Positions 33,101 to 48,100 are shown, counted from the first letter of the stretch. The stretch is DNA of 64,000 nucleotides from Frankineae bacterium MT45 (GCA_900100325.1 LT629697.1:2043423-2107422), one strand, 5' to 3'. Numbers and translations are program-made. The notes: a model not told the origin generated them from the letters alone.

Positions 33101-36100
33101 CGATGGTCGGCGTTGCCGGATCGCTGGCGGTGAACGTCGCGACGCTCACCACCGACGCCTCGATCGCGGCCACCAACCCGGTGACGATCTCCGGTGGTGA
33201 CGTGCAACTTGCGGCCACGTCGTCGAACAACAACGACGTGCAGGCACTACCGGGTTCGACCGGCGCCACCGTCGTCGGGATCGGTGCCGCCGTCGCACTC
33301 AATGTGGTCAACGACCGGACGAACGCCGGCCTGGCCAACGGCGCGGTGATGACCGGTACCCGCAACCTGACCCTGCAGGCGACCACCGTCGACCCGACCA
33401 CGACGACGGCCAAGGGCGGCGCCTTCGCCGGGCGGATCGCGATCGCCCCGGTCGTCGCGATCACCACCTCGAACGTCACCACCACCGCCAACGTCGGAAC
33501 TGGTTCGACGCTCACCATCAGCGGGACGCTCTCGGCGACGGCGACGCAGACCGTTCCGGTGGTGACCACGGCAACCGGCGCCGTCGACGCGAGCGGGGCG
33601 GCGGTGGGACCGGTTCTCGCGGTGACCTTCGCGACCGACTTCGTGCAGGCGACGACGCTGCGCAATGTCGTCGCCGGTGCAGCCGTCACCTTCCTGGCCA
33701 CTGGAGCGACCTCGACTCAGAGCCAGGCCACCGCCAGCGCCACCGGTGGGCCCGGTGACAACGGCAACCAGCCGGCCCCGGCGGCCCAGCTGGCCGGTGC
33801 CCGTTCCCTCGCCGACTCCGCCGCCCCGACGACCGGGGGCGCGCTCACCGGCGGCGCTGGGGGGACCGGTGGTGTACCGAGCCCGCCAGCACCCCAGACA
33901 CCCGACGGCGTCGTCACCGTCGCCGCAGCGATAACGGTGAACGTCCACACGTCCAGCGCGGATGCCTCTCTTAGCGGGGTCTCCGTCGTGACCGGCGGCC
34001 TCCTCACCCTGCACGCCACACTCAATACCTCCGCTCTCTCCAACGCCTCCGGCGCGGCCGCTGCTCGCGGACCTCCTAGCGGCGTCGGGACCATCGCAGC
34101 TGCGGTGGCCATCAACGTCGCCAACGACTCCGTCCATGCCGATGTGGCGGCCGGTGCGACGATCGCGGCCAGGGGCCTCAGCCTGAATGCCGCAGTCGGC
34201 CCGACTGACGCCAGCGGCGCGGCCAGCACCTCCGACAACTTCACGACCACGGCCACCTCCGGCGCCGGAGGCGGCGGCAAGATCAGCGTCGCCGGGTCGG
34301 TCGCAATCCAGACCGTCTCCCTGACAACCTCAGCCTCGCTCGTCTCGACGGCGGGGGCGGCAGCGCCCACCGTGACTCTCTCCGGTGGCACCGCGGATGC
34401 ATCGTTCAGTGCGACCTCGTCAGCGACCACCAAGACTTCAGCACTCTCGGCCGACAGCGGGCCGGGCACAGCCAAGACCGGCATCGGGGCCTCCTTTGCG
34501 CTCGGCATCGTCAACGATGCGACCACTGCCGCGATCGGTGACGGGGCAATCCTCACCGGAGCCCGCGGGCTTACCCTGACGGCCACCGCAACCGACACCA
34601 TGACGACGGCGGCCACCAACGGTGCCAGCTCGCCCGACGTCGCGCTGGCCCCAGTCGTCGCCATCAGCACCTCGAACGTCACGACAACGGCCTCCGTCGG
34701 TCTGCTCGCGGCAGGGACCTTGACGCTCACCGGCGCCTTCGTTGCGACGGCAACGCAGACGGCCGCCGCGACGACCAGCGCGACCGGTGCCACGCAGGCG
34801 GGGAGCGCGTCGGTCGGTGTCTCGACGGCGCTGACCTTCGCCCATCACTCCGTCGCCGCCACCACCGCACGCTCCATCAAGTCCGGCGGCGCGCTGACGC
34901 TGAGCGCCATCGGCAGCTCGATCGACCTCTCCACAGCCACCGCCTCGGCCGGTGGCGCGCCCGGTGATGGTTCGGCCGGTGCCCCGGCCGGTGGTGTCGA
35001 CGGCCAGATCGCCGGAGATCGCAGTGTCGCCGACACCTTCGCTCCGGCCGGCGGCGGCACCGGCTCGACAGCGGCTCCGTCCGCCTCCACCTCGAAAGGG
35101 AAGGTCTCGGTCGCCGCCGCGATCGGGCTGACCCTGGCTACGACGAGTTCGTCGGCGACGCTGGTCGGCACCGGCCTCTCACTGAGCGCCGGTGGCCTCA
35201 TCACGCTCGCCTCTAGTGCCGGCACGGCCGCTGGCACTATCGCAGACGGTTCGGCCAGTGGCGCGGCCTCACTCGGCATCGGCGCGGGCGTGGCGATCAA
35301 CCTGGCGAATGTCACCAACACCGCCGCACTGCCGGCCGGTGACTCCATCAGCTCGGCCACCGGGCTTGTCGTCTCGGCGACGCTGACCCCGGGCGTCAGC
35401 CCGCAGCCAGCGGCTGGCGGCCACATGTTCGGTGCCCTCGCCTCATCCGGCGCCGGCGGCGGGGGAGTCTCGGTCGCCGGGTCGCTGGCACTGAACATCG
35501 TCAATCTGTCGACGACGGCCCGGGTGGACGGATCGGTGGCCGTTACCGCCACCGGGAGTGTGGCGATCACCGCCGGATCCTCCTCGATGGCCACCGCGCG
35601 AGCGCTCCCCACCGGCGCCGGGACGACGACCACCGGCAGCCTTGGTTTCGGTGCCTCGGTGGCCCTGGACCTGGTTACCGACACCACCGTCGCGGCGATC
35701 GGAAATGCCGCGACGCTGACTGGCGCCGGCGCGGTCACCCTCTCTGCCGTGAGCGCCGATGTGGCGACGACGATCGCCATGATGGGCGCGGCCGGCGGCA
35801 AGGTCGCGTTGACGCCGGCGGTGGCGGTGACGATCGGCAATGTCAGCACCCTTGCATCGGTCGGGACGGGCGCGTTGCTTTTGGTGACCGGTGCGTTCGC
35901 CGCGAATGCGGTGCAGACGGCGTCGTCATCAACTTCGGCTGGGGCGACCGCTTCGGGTGCGTCGACGGCGGCGGTCGGTGTGGGTGTTGCGCTGAACATT
36001 GCGAATGATTCGGTGTCGGCGACGACGGCCCGGTCGATCACCGCGACTGGTGCGTTGACGTTGTCGGCGTTCGGTTCGTCGATTTCGTCGGCGTCTGCGT

Positions 36101-39100
36101 CGGCGTCGGCGGGTGGGGCGCCGGAGAACTCGGGTGCTGGCGGTGCGTCCGGATCGGGCGTGGACGATCAGGTCGCGGCCGAACGCTCCAATGCTGATTC
36201 GACCGCAACGGCCAATGGTGGCAAGGGTTCCGGCACGACGACGACGCCGTCGGCCTCAACTTCCGGTGGGAAGGTGTCGGTTGCCGCGGCGGTCGGCATC
36301 AACCTCGCCACCACAAGTTCGCTGGCGACCCTGGTCGGGACCGGACTGACGCTGACATCGGGCGGCTTGGTCACCTTGGCGTCGTCGGCGAACACGGATG
36401 CTTCGGCCAGCGCGGATGGTTCAGCCACCTCGGGCACCACGGCGACGATCGGCGCCGGGGTTGCGATCAACCTTGCCAACGTCACGAACACGGCGTCGGC
36501 TCCAGCTGGGGACACGATCAACGCGAAGTCCCTGACGGTGAGCGCGACCGAGACGACAGTCGGCACGGACACCCAGAACACCTACGGCGCGGCTTCGGTG
36601 GCGGGTGCTGGGGGCGGAAAGATTTCGGTCGCCGGGTCGTTGGCGCTCAACATCGTCAACCAGACCACGAGTGCATTGGTCGGTGCGACGGTGACGCTGA
36701 CCGGTGGCGACGTGATCGTCACGGCGGTCAGCAGTGCCTCTTCGACGGTCACCGCGTTCCCAACAGCGGGTGGCGTCACGTCGACCAGTGTCGGCATCGG
36801 TGCCAGTGTCGGGCTGAACCTGATCACCGACTCCACCACCGCGTCCGTCGCGAATGGTGTTGCCCTCACGGGCGCCAGGAACGTCACCCTCACGGCGACC
36901 GCGACCGACGCAGCCACGACATCGGCCAAGATGGGCGCTGCCGGTGGCAGTGTTGCGTTGACGCCGGCGGTAGCGGTGACGATCGGCAACGTCACTACGT
37001 CCGCTTCGGTCGGCACCGGGACGCTGCTCTCGCTGACGGGTGCGTTCGCGGCGAATGCGGTGCAGACGGCGTCGTCGGCCACGTCGGCTGGTGCGACCGC
37101 GACCGGTGCGTCGACAGCGGCCGTCGGGGTGGGTGTTGCCCTGAATATCGCGAACGATTCGGTCTCGGCGACGACGGCCCGCTCCATCACGGCCGGTGGG
37201 AACCTCACTCTGAGCGCCTTCGGTTCGTCGGCTAGCTCGGCGAGTGCGTCGGCGTCTGCGGGTGGGGCTCCGGAGAACAGTGGTAGCGGCGGTAGCGGTG
37301 GCTCCGGCGTGGATAGCCAGGTTGCGGCCGAGCGCTCCAACGCTGACTCCACGGCAACGGCCAATGGTGGCAAGGGGTCCGGCACCACTGCGACCCCGAG
37401 TGCGTCGACGTCGGGTGGAAAGGTCAGCGTCGCGGCGGCGGTTGGCATCAACCTCGCCACCACCAGCTCGCTGGCCACTCTCGTCGGGACCGGCCTCGCA
37501 CTCACCTCCGGGGCGCTGGTCACGCTGGCCAGTTCGGCGAACACCGATGCAGCGGCGAGCGCTGACGGTTCGGCAACCTCCGGCACGACGGCAACGATCG
37601 GGGCCGGGGTAGCGATCAACCTCGCCAACGTCACCAACACGGCTTCTGTCCCGGCCGGCAGCAGCGTCAAGGCTCATGACCTGACGGTGAGCGCGACCGA
37701 GACCACGGTCGGCACCGACACCCAGAACACGTATGGTGCGGCGTCGGTGGCCGGTGCGGGCGGCGGGAAGATCTCGGTCGCCGGCTCCTTGGCGCTCAAC
37801 ATCGTTAACCAGACCACGAGTGCATTGGTCGCCGCGACGGTGACGCTGACCGGTGGCGACGTGATCGTCACCGCGGCCAGTAGCGCATCCTCGACGGTAA
37901 CCGCGTTCCCGACCCCGGGCGGCGTCACATCGACGAGCGTCGGTGTCGGTGCCAGCGTCGGGTTGAACCTGATCACCGACTCGACGACCGCCTCCGTAGC
38001 GAATGGTGTTGCGTTGACGGGTGCTCGCAACGTCACCATCACCGCTACCGCAACCGACGCAGCCACCACATCGGCGAAGATGGGCGCAGCCGGCGGCAGT
38101 GTTGCCTTGACGCCGGCGGTGGCGGTGACGATCGGGAATGTCACCACTTCTGCTTCTGTCGGTACCGGGACGCTGCTGACCCTGACAGGCGCGTTTGCTG
38201 CGAATGCGGTGCAGACGGCCTCGTCGTCTACGTCGGCTGGTGCTACGGCGACCGGGGCGTCGACGGCCGCCGTTGGTGTCGGTGTTGCCCTGAATATCGC
38301 GAATGATTCGGTGTCGGCGACGACGGCCCGCTCGGTCACGGCCGGCGGAAACCTGACGCTGAGCGCCTTCGGCTCGTCGGCTAGCTCGGCGAGTGCGTCG
38401 GCGTCGGCGGGTGGGGCCCCGGAGAACAGCGGCGGCGGTGGCAGCGGTGGTTCCGGCGTGGATAGCCAGGTCGCGGCCGAACGCTCCAACGCTGACTCCA
38501 CGGCAACCGCCAATGGCGGCAAGGGATCCGGCACTACTGCGACCCCGAGCGCATCGACCTCCGGTGGGAAGGTCAGCGTCGCCGCCGCCGTCGGGATCAA
38601 CCTGGCCACCACATCCTCGCTCGCCACCCTCGTAGGAACGGGACTCGCACTCACCTCCGGCGGGCTGGTAACGCTTGCCAGCTCGGCCAACACCGATGCG
38701 TCGGCGAGCGCGGACGGTTCGGCCACCTCGGGCACGACGGCAACGATCGGCGCCGGGGTAGCGATCAACCTGGCGAACGTCACGAACACGGCGTCGGCTC
38801 CGGCTGGGGACACGATCAACGCGAAGTCCCTCACGGTCAGCGCGACGGAGACCACGGTCGGGACCGACACCCAGAACACCTACGGCGCGGCGTCGGTGGC
38901 GGGTGCGGGTGGCGGCAAGATCTCCGTCGCCGGGTCGCTGGCGCTGAACATCGTCAACCAGGCGACCAATGCGTTGGTCGGTGCGACGGTCACGCTCACC
39001 GGCGGCGATGCGACGCTCACCGCGGCCAGCAGCGCTGCGTCGACGGTCACCGCCTTCCCGACGCCAGGCGGAGTGACTTCCACGAGCGTCGGCATCGGTG

Positions 39101-42100
39101 CCAGTGTCGGGCTGAACCTGATCACCGACTCCACCACCGCGTCGGTCGCGAACGGCGTGGCTCTCACCGGTGCTCGCAATGTCACCTTGAGCGCGACGGC
39201 GACCGATGCGGCCACGACTTCGGCGAAGATGGGCGCCGCGGGGGGCAGTGTCGCGCTGACGCCGGCGGTCGCGGTAACGATCGGCAACGTCACCACTTCT
39301 GCTTCGGTCGGGACTGGGACGCTGCTGACCCTGACAGGCGCGTTTGCGGCGAATGCGGTGCAGACGGCCTCGTCCTCGACCTCGGCGGGGGCGACCGCGA
39401 CCGGTGCGTCGACCGCGGCGGTCGGTGTCGGTGTTGCCCTGAATATTGCGAATGATTCGGTGTCGGCGACGACGGCCCGGTCGATCACGGCCGGCGGTCC
39501 GTTGACGTTGTCTGCGTTCGGTTCGTCGAGTTCGTCGGCGAGTGCGTCGGCGTCGGCGGGTGGAGCGCCGGAGAACAGTGGCAGCGGCGGTAGCGGCGGC
39601 TCCGGCGTGGATAGCCAGGTCGCGGCCGAACGCTCCAATGCTGACTCCACGGCAACCGCCAACGGTGGCCAGGGATCCGGCACCACCGCGACGCCGAGCG
39701 CGTCGACGTCGGGTGGGAAGGTAAGCGTCGCCGCTGCGGTTGGCATCAACCTGTCCACCACGAGCTCGCTGGCCACCCTGGTCGGGACCGGGCTCACACT
39801 GACGTCAGGTGGCCTTGTCACTCTCGCCAGTTCGGCGAACACGGATGCGTCCGCTAGTGCGGATGGTTCAGCCACCTCCGGTACCACGGCGACGATCGGC
39901 GCCGGGGTGGCGATCAACCTGGCCAACGTCACCAACACCGCCTCGCTACCGGCCGGCAACAGCATGAAGGCCCACGACCTGACGATCAGCGCCACCGTAA
40001 CCACGATCACGCTCCCGACCGGCGGCACCGACACCCAGAACACCTACGGCGCGGCTTCGGTGGCCGGCGCGGGTGGCGGGAAGATCTCGGTCGCCGGATC
40101 GCTGGCCCTCAACATCGTCAACCAGAGCACGAGTGCTCTGGTCGGTGCGACGGTGACGCTGACTGGTGGCGATGCGACGCTCACCTCGGCCAGCAGTGCG
40201 TCCTCGACGGTTACGGCGTTCCCGACCGCAGGCGGGGTCACGTCGACGAGCGTCGGTGTGGGTGCCAGTGTCGGGCTGAACCTGATCACCGACTCCACCA
40301 CCGCGTCGGTCGCGAATGGTGTTGCCCTCACGGGCGCAAGGAACGTCACCCTCGCCTCGACCGGGACCGACGCAGCCACCACGTCGGCCAAGATGGGTGC
40401 CGCGGGCGGCAGTGTTGCGTTGACGCCGGCGGTAGCGGTGACGATCGGCAACGTCACCACTTCTGCTTCAGTCGGCACCGGGACGCTACTTACTCTTACG
40501 GGTGCGTTTGCGGCCAATGCGGTGCAGACGGCGTCGTCGTCTACGTCGGCTGGTGCGACCGCTTCGGGCGCGTCTACGGCGGCCGTCGGTGTGGGTGTTG
40601 CCCTGAACATCGCAAACGATTCGGTCTCGGCGACGACGGCCCGCTCGATCACCGCCGGCGGAAACCTCACGTTGAGCGACTTCGGCTCGTCGGCTAGCTC
40701 CGCGAGTGCGTCGGCGTCGGCGGGTGGAGCGCCGGAGAACAGCGGCAGCGGTGGCAGCGGCGGCTCCGGCGTCGACAGCCAGGTCGCCGCCGAACGCTCC
40801 AATGCTGACTCCACCGCAACCGCCAACGGTGGCAAGGGATCCGGCACCACCGCGACGCCGAGCGCGTCGACCTCCGGTGGGAAGGTAAGCGTCGCCGCTG
40901 CGGTTGGCATCAACCTCGCCACCACGAGTTCGCTGGCGACCGTGGTCGGTGCTGGGCTGACTCTCACCTCCGGCGCTCTCGTGACGCTCGTGAGTTCGGC
41001 CAATACGGATGCGTCGGCGAGCGCGGATGGTTCGGCCACTTCGGGCACCGCGGCGACGATCGGTGCTGGGGTTGCGATCAACCTGGCCAACGTGACGAAT
41101 ACGGCGTCGGCTCCGGCTGGGGACACGATCAACGCGAAGTCCGTCACGGTCAGCGCGACGGAGACCACGGTCGGGACCGACACCCAGAACACCTACGGCG
41201 CGGCGTCGGTGGCCGGTGCGGGCGGTGGGAAGATCTCGGTCGCCGGCTCCTTGGCGCTGAACATCGTGAACCAGACGACGAGTGCTCTGGTCGGTGCGAC
41301 GGTGACGCTGAGCGGTGGCGACGTGATCGTGACCGCGGCCAGCAGTGCTGCGTCTACGGTGACCGCGTTCCCGACAGCGGGTGGCGTCACGTCGACGAGT
41401 GTCGGGGTGGGGGCGAGTGTCGGGTTGAACTTGATCACCGACTCCACCACCGCGTCGGTCGCGAATGGCGTTGCGTTGACTGGTGCTCGCAACGTCACGT
41501 TGAGCTCGACGGCGACCGATGCGGCCACGACGTCGGCAAAGATGGGTGCGGCTGGTGGCAGCGTTGCGTTAACGCCGGCGGTCGCGGTGACGATCGGCAA
41601 TGTCACGACGAGCGCGACCGTCGGCACCGGAGCACTTCTCACTCTTACGGGTGCGTTCGCCGCGAATGCGGTGCAGACGGCGTCGTCGTCAACTTCGGCT
41701 GGTGCGACCGCTTCGGGCGCGTCGACGGCGGCGGTTGGGGTCGGTGTTGCGCTGAATATCGCGAATGATTCGGTGTCGGCGACGACAGCCCGCTCCATCA
41801 CCGCCGCTGGGAACCTCACTCTGAGCGCCTTCGGCTCGTCGAGTTCGTCGGCGTCGGCCAGTGCTTCGGCGGGTGGGGCACCGGAGAACAGCGGCAGTGG
41901 CGGCAGCGGTGGTTCTGGTGTCGATAGCCAGGTCGCGGCCGAACGTAGCAACGCTGACTCCACGGCAACCGCCAATGGGGGTAAGGGATCCGGCACCACG
42001 GCGACCCCGAGCGCGTCGACCTCCGGCGGGAAGGTCTCAGTTGCGGCCGCGGTCGGGATCAACCTCGCCACCACGTCGTCGCTGGCGACCGTGGTCGGTA

Positions 42101-45100
42101 CTGGTCTGACGCTCACCTCAGGAGCTCTCGTGACGTTCGCGAGTTCGGCGAACACCGATGCTTCGGCCAGCGCGGATGGTTCGGCCACCTCGGGCACGAC
42201 GGCAACGATCGGCGCCGGGGTAGCGATCAACCTGGCCAACGTCACGAACACTGCGTCGGCGCCGGCTGGGGACACGATCAACGCCAAGTCGCTGACGGTA
42301 AGCGCCACCGAAACGACAGTCGGCACCGACACCAAGTCGACTTATGGCGCGGCGTCGGTGGCGGGTGCTGGTGGCGGGAAGATATCGGTCGCCGGGTCCT
42401 TGGCGTTGAACATCGTCAACCAGACCACGAGTGCTCTGGTCGGTGCGACGGTGACGCTGACCGGTGGCGACGTGATCGTCACGGCGGCCAGCAGTGCCTC
42501 CTCGACGGTCACCGCGTTCCCGACAGCGGGCGGAGTGACCTCCACCAGCGTCGGCATCGGCGCGAGCGTCGGGCTCAACCTGATCACCGACTCGACCACC
42601 GCCTCCGTCGCGAACGGTGTTGCCCTGACGGGCGCGCGGAATGTGACGCTGACGGCCACGGCGACCGACGCAGCCGCCACTTCCGCAAAGATGGGCGCGG
42701 CCGGAGGCAGTGTTGCGTTGACGCCGGCGGTGGCGGTGACGATCGGCAACGTCACGACGACCGCGACCGTCGGCACCGGAACACTTCTCGGTCTCACCGG
42801 TGCGTTCGCGGCGAACGCGGTGCAGACGGCGTCGTCGTCCACGTCGGCTGGTGCGACCGCGACCGGTGCGTCGACGGCGGCCGTCGGGGTGGGTGTTGCC
42901 CTGAATATCGCGAATGATTCTGTGTCGGCGACGACGGCCCGCTCCATTACCGCCGGCGGAAACCTCACTCTGAGCGCCTTCGGCTCGTCGAGTTCGTCGG
43001 CCTCGGCCAGTGCGTCGGCGGGTGGGGCACCGGAGAACAGTGGCAGCGGTGGCAGTGGCGGTTCCGGTGTCGACAGCCAGGTCGCCGCGGAACGCTCCAA
43101 CGCCGACTCCACGGCAACCGCCAACGGCGGTAAGGGGTCCGGCACCACCGCGACCCCGAGCGCGTCGACGTCGGGTGGGAAGGTCAGCGTCGCCGCGGCG
43201 ATCGGGATCAACCTGGCCACCACGTCCTCGTTGGCCACCCTGGTCGGGACCGGCCTCGCACTCACCTCCGGGGCGCTGGTCACGCTGGCCAGTTCGGCCA
43301 ACACCGATGCAGCGGCGAGCGCCGACGGTTCAGCCACCTCCGGCACGACGGCGACGATCGGGGCCGGGGTAGCAATCAACCTGGCCAACGTCACCAACAC
43401 CGCGTCTCTGCCGGCCGGCAACGCCCTGAAGGCCCACGACCTGACCATCAGCGCCACCGAAACCAGCGTGACTCTCCCGACCGGCGGCGTCGATGCCCAG
43501 TCGACGTACGGTGCGGCGTCGGTGGCGGGTGCGGGTGGCGGGAAGATATCGGTCGCCGGTTCGCTGGCGCTGAATATCGTCAACCAGACGACGACGGCTC
43601 TCATCGCGGGCCCGGTCACGCTCACCGGCGGCGATGCGACGCTCACCGCGGCCAGCAGCGCATCCTCGACGGTTACGGCGTTCCCGACAGCGGGTGGGGT
43701 GACCTCGACGAGTGTCGGTGTGGGTGCGAGTGTCGGTTTGAACCTCATCACCGACTCCACCACCGCCTCCGTAGTGAACGGTGTTGTCCTGACGGGCGCT
43801 AGGAATGTCACCCTCAGCGCGACTGCGACCGATGCGGCGTCGACGTCGGCGAAGATGGGTGCGGCTGGTGGCAGTGTTGCGTTGACGCCGGCAGTGGCGG
43901 TGACGATCGGCAATGTCACGACGAGCGCGACCGTCGGCACCGGAACACTTCTCGGTCTCACCGGTGCGTTCGCGGCGAATGCGGTGCAGACGGCGTCGTC
44001 CTCGACTTCGGCTGGTGCGACCGCGACCGGTGCGTCGACGGCGGCCGTCGGGGTGGGTGTTGCCCTGAATATCGCGAATGATTCGGTCTCGGCGACGACA
44101 GCCCGCTCCATCACGGCCGGCGGGAATCTCACGTTGAGTGCGTTCGGTTCGTCGAGTTCGTTGGCGTCGGCCAGTGCATCGGCGGGTGGGGCACCGGAGA
44201 ACAGCGGCGGTGGCGGCAGTAGCGGCAGCGGCGTCGACAGCCAGGTCGCCGCCGAACGCTCCAACGCTGACTCCACGGCGACCGCCAATGGTGGCAAGGG
44301 ATCCGGCACGACAACCACCCCGAGTGCGTCGACGTCGGGTGGGAAGGTCAGCGTCGCCGCGGCGGTCGGGATCAACCTGGCCACCACCAGCTCGCTGGCC
44401 ACTCTCGTAGGAACGGGGCTCACCCTCACCTCCGGCGGGCTGGTCACGCTGGCGTCGTCGGCGAATACGGATGCGTCGGCGAGCGCGGACGGTTCGGCCA
44501 CCTCAGGCACGACGGCGACGATCGGTGCTGGGGTCGCGATCAACCTGGCCAACGTCACGAACACGGCGTCGGCTCCGGCTGGGGACACGATCAACGCCAA
44601 GTCGCTGACGGTGAGCGCGACCGAAACGACGGTCGGCACGGACACCCAGAACAGTTATGGGGCAGGTTCAGTCGCCGGTGCTGGTGGCGGGAAGATCTCG
44701 GTCGCCGGGTCGTTGGCGCTGAACATTGTCAACCAGACCACGAGTGCGTTGGTCGGTGCGACGGTGACGCTCACCGGTGGCGACGTGACTATCACCGCCG
44801 CCAGCAGCGCCTCCTCGACGGTCACCGCCTTCCCGACAGCGGGTGGGGTGACCTCGACCAGCGTCGGCATCGGCGCGAGCGTCGGGCTGAACCTGATCAC
44901 CGACTCCACCACCGCGTCGGTCGCGAACGGTGTGGCTCTCACCGGCGCCGGAAATATCACCTTGAGCGCAACGGCGACGGACACCTCGACCAATGCGGCG
45001 AAGATGGGCGCGGCCGGAGGCAGTGTTGCGTTGACGCCGGCAGTGGCGGTGACGATCGGCAACGTCACGACGAGCGCGACCGTCGGCACCGGAACACTTC

Positions 45101-48100
45101 TCGGTCTCACCGGTGCGTTCGCGGCGAATGCGGTGCAGACGGCGTCGTCGTCCACGTCGGCTGGTGCGACCGCGACCGGTGCGTCGACGGCGGCCGTCGG
45201 GGTGGGTGTTGCCCTGAATATCGCGAATGATTCTGTGTCGGCGACGACGGCCCGCTCCATTACCGCCGGCGGAAACCTCACTCTGAGCGCCTTCGGCTCG
45301 TCGGCTAGCTCCGCCAGTGCCTCCGCGTCGGCGGGTGGGGCGCCGGAGAACAGCGGCAGTGGCGGCAGCGGTGGTTCTGGTGTCGATAGCCAGGTTGCGG
45401 CCGAGCGCTCCAACGCTGACTCCACGGCAACGGCCAATGGTGGCCAAGGATCCGGCACTACGACGACTCCGTCGGCCTCGACCTCGAGTGGCAAGGTCTC
45501 CGTTGCTGCCGCGGTCGGGATCAACCTCGCGACCACGAGTTCGCTCGCCACGCTGGTCGGGACCGGCCTGACACTGACCTCGGGTGGCCTGGTAACGCTC
45601 GCCAGTTCGGCGAACACGGATGCTTCGGCGAGCGCGGACGGTTCGGCCACCTCCGGCACGACGGCAACGATCGGTGCCGGGGTTGCGATCAACCTTGCGA
45701 ACGTCACGAACACCGCGTCGGCTCCGGCTGGGGACACGATCAACGCCAAGGCCCTCACGGTCAGCGCCACCGAGACGACGGTCGGCACGGACACCCAGAA
45801 CACCTACGGCGCAAGTTCAGTCGCCGGTGCTGGTGGCGGGAAGATCTCGGTCGCCGGATCGCTGGCGTTGAACATCGTCAACCAGACCACGAGCGCGTTG
45901 GTCGGTGCGACGGTGACGCTGAGCGGTGGCGACGTGATCGTCACCGCGGCCAGCAGCGCTGCGTCGACTGTGACCGCGTTCCCCACGCCGGGCGGCGTCA
46001 CCTCCACCAGCGTCGGCATCGGTGCGAGCGTTGGGCTGAGCTTGATCACCGACTCCACCACCGCCTCCGTTGCGAATGGCGTTGCATTGACCGGTGCCCG
46101 CAACATCACCTTGAGCGCAACGGCGACGGACACCTCGACGAACGCGGCGAAGATGGGTGCGGCCGGAGGCAGTGTCGCGTTGACCCCGGCCGTGGCGGTG
46201 ACGATCTCGAACGTCACGACGAGCGCGACGGTCGGCACCGGTACGTTGCTCACCCTGACGGGTGCGTTTGCAGCGAATGCCAGCCAGACGGCCGGTGCGT
46301 TGACGTCGGCCGGGGCGACCGCGACGGGTGCGACGACGGCGGCGATCGGTGTCGGGTTGGCGTTGACGGTCGCGAATCATTCGGTGTCGGCGACTACGGC
46401 CCGGTCGATCACCGCCGGTGGGAACCTGACACTTAGTGCCTTCGGTAGCTCGGGGAGCAACGCGATCGCCAGCGCGTCGGCGGCCGGTGCCCCGGAGAAC
46501 AGCGGCGGCGGTGGCAGTAGCGGCTCCGGTGTCGACAACCAGGTCGCGAGCGAGCGCTCCAATGCCGACAGCACGGCAACAGCGAATGGCGGTAAGGGAT
46601 CGGGCACCACGACCACGCCGAGTGCGTCGACGTCGGGTGGGAAGGTCAGCGTCGCCGCGGCGGTCGGGATCAACCTGGCCACTACGAGTTCGCTCGCCAC
46701 GCTGGTCGGGACCGGCCTGACGCTCACCGCCGGTGGCCTGGTCACCTTCGCCAGTTCCGCCAACACCGACGCGGCGGCCGGGGCCGATGGTTCGGCCACC
46801 TCGGGCACCACCGCGACGATCGGGGCCGGGGTCGCAATCAACCTGGCCAACGTCACCAACACCGCCACGCTCCCGGCCGGCGACAACGTCAAGGCCCATG
46901 ACCTGACGGTGAGCGCGACCGAGACCACGATCGGCAGCGATACTCAGAGCACCTACGGTGCCAACTCGGTGGCCGGTGCTGGTGGCGGGAAGATCTCAGT
47001 CGCCGGGTCGCTGGCCCTCAACATCGTCAACCAGACGACGACCGCGCTGGTCGCCGGACCGGTCGTGCTGACCGGGGGAGACGCGACGCTCACCGCGGCC
47101 AGCAGCGCCTCTTCGACGGTGTCGGCCTTCCCGACGCCGGGCGGCGTCACCGCGACCAGCGTGGGTATTGGTGCTGCCGTCGGCTTGAACCTCATCACGG
47201 ACGTCACCTCGGCCAGCCTGCCGGATGGAGTGACGCTCACCGGTGCGCGAAACGTCAACCTGAGTGCGACCGCGGTCGACCTGGCCACCACCGCCGCGAA
47301 AATGGGTGCCGCTGGCGGCAAGGTAGATATCACGCCGGCCGTCGCCATCACCCTCTCCAACGTCACGACCTCGGCGACCATAGGTTCCCTTCCGGCCAAC
47401 GGAGTCCTCACGCTGACCGGTGCGTTCGCGGCGAAGGCGAGCCAGACGGCTGGTGCGTTGACGTCGGCCGGGGCGACCGCGACCGGTGCGACGACGGCGG
47501 CGATCGGTGTCGGGTTGGCGTTGACGGTCGCGAATCATTCGGTATCGGCGACCACGGCCCGATCGATCAACGCCGGCGCGAGCCTGTCGTTGAGCGCGTT
47601 CGGCAGTTCGGGGAGCAACGCGATCGCCAGTGCGTCGGCGGCCGGCGCGCCGGAGAACAGCGGCAGTGGCGGCAGTAGCGGTTCGGGTGTCGACAACCAG
47701 GTCGCGAGCGAGCGCTCCAATGCCGACAGCACGGCAACGGCCAATGGCGGTAAGGGATCCGGCACCACCGCGACGCCGAGTGCGTCGACGTCGGGTGGGA
47801 AGGTCAGCGTCGCGGCGGCGGTCGGAATCAACCTGGCCACAACGAGTTCGCTGGCCACTCTCGTCGGGACCGGGCTCACCCTGACGTCGGGCGGGCTGGT
47901 CACCTTCGCCAGCTCGGCAAACACGGACGCGGCGGCTGGCGGCGACGGTTCCGCCACCTCCGGTACGACCGTCACCATCGGGGCCGGGGTCGCGATCAAC
48001 CTGGCCAACGTCACCAACACTGCCTCGCTCCCGGCCGGCAATAACGTCAAGGCCCACGACCTGACGGTGAGCGCGACCGAGACGGCGGTCGGAAGCGACA

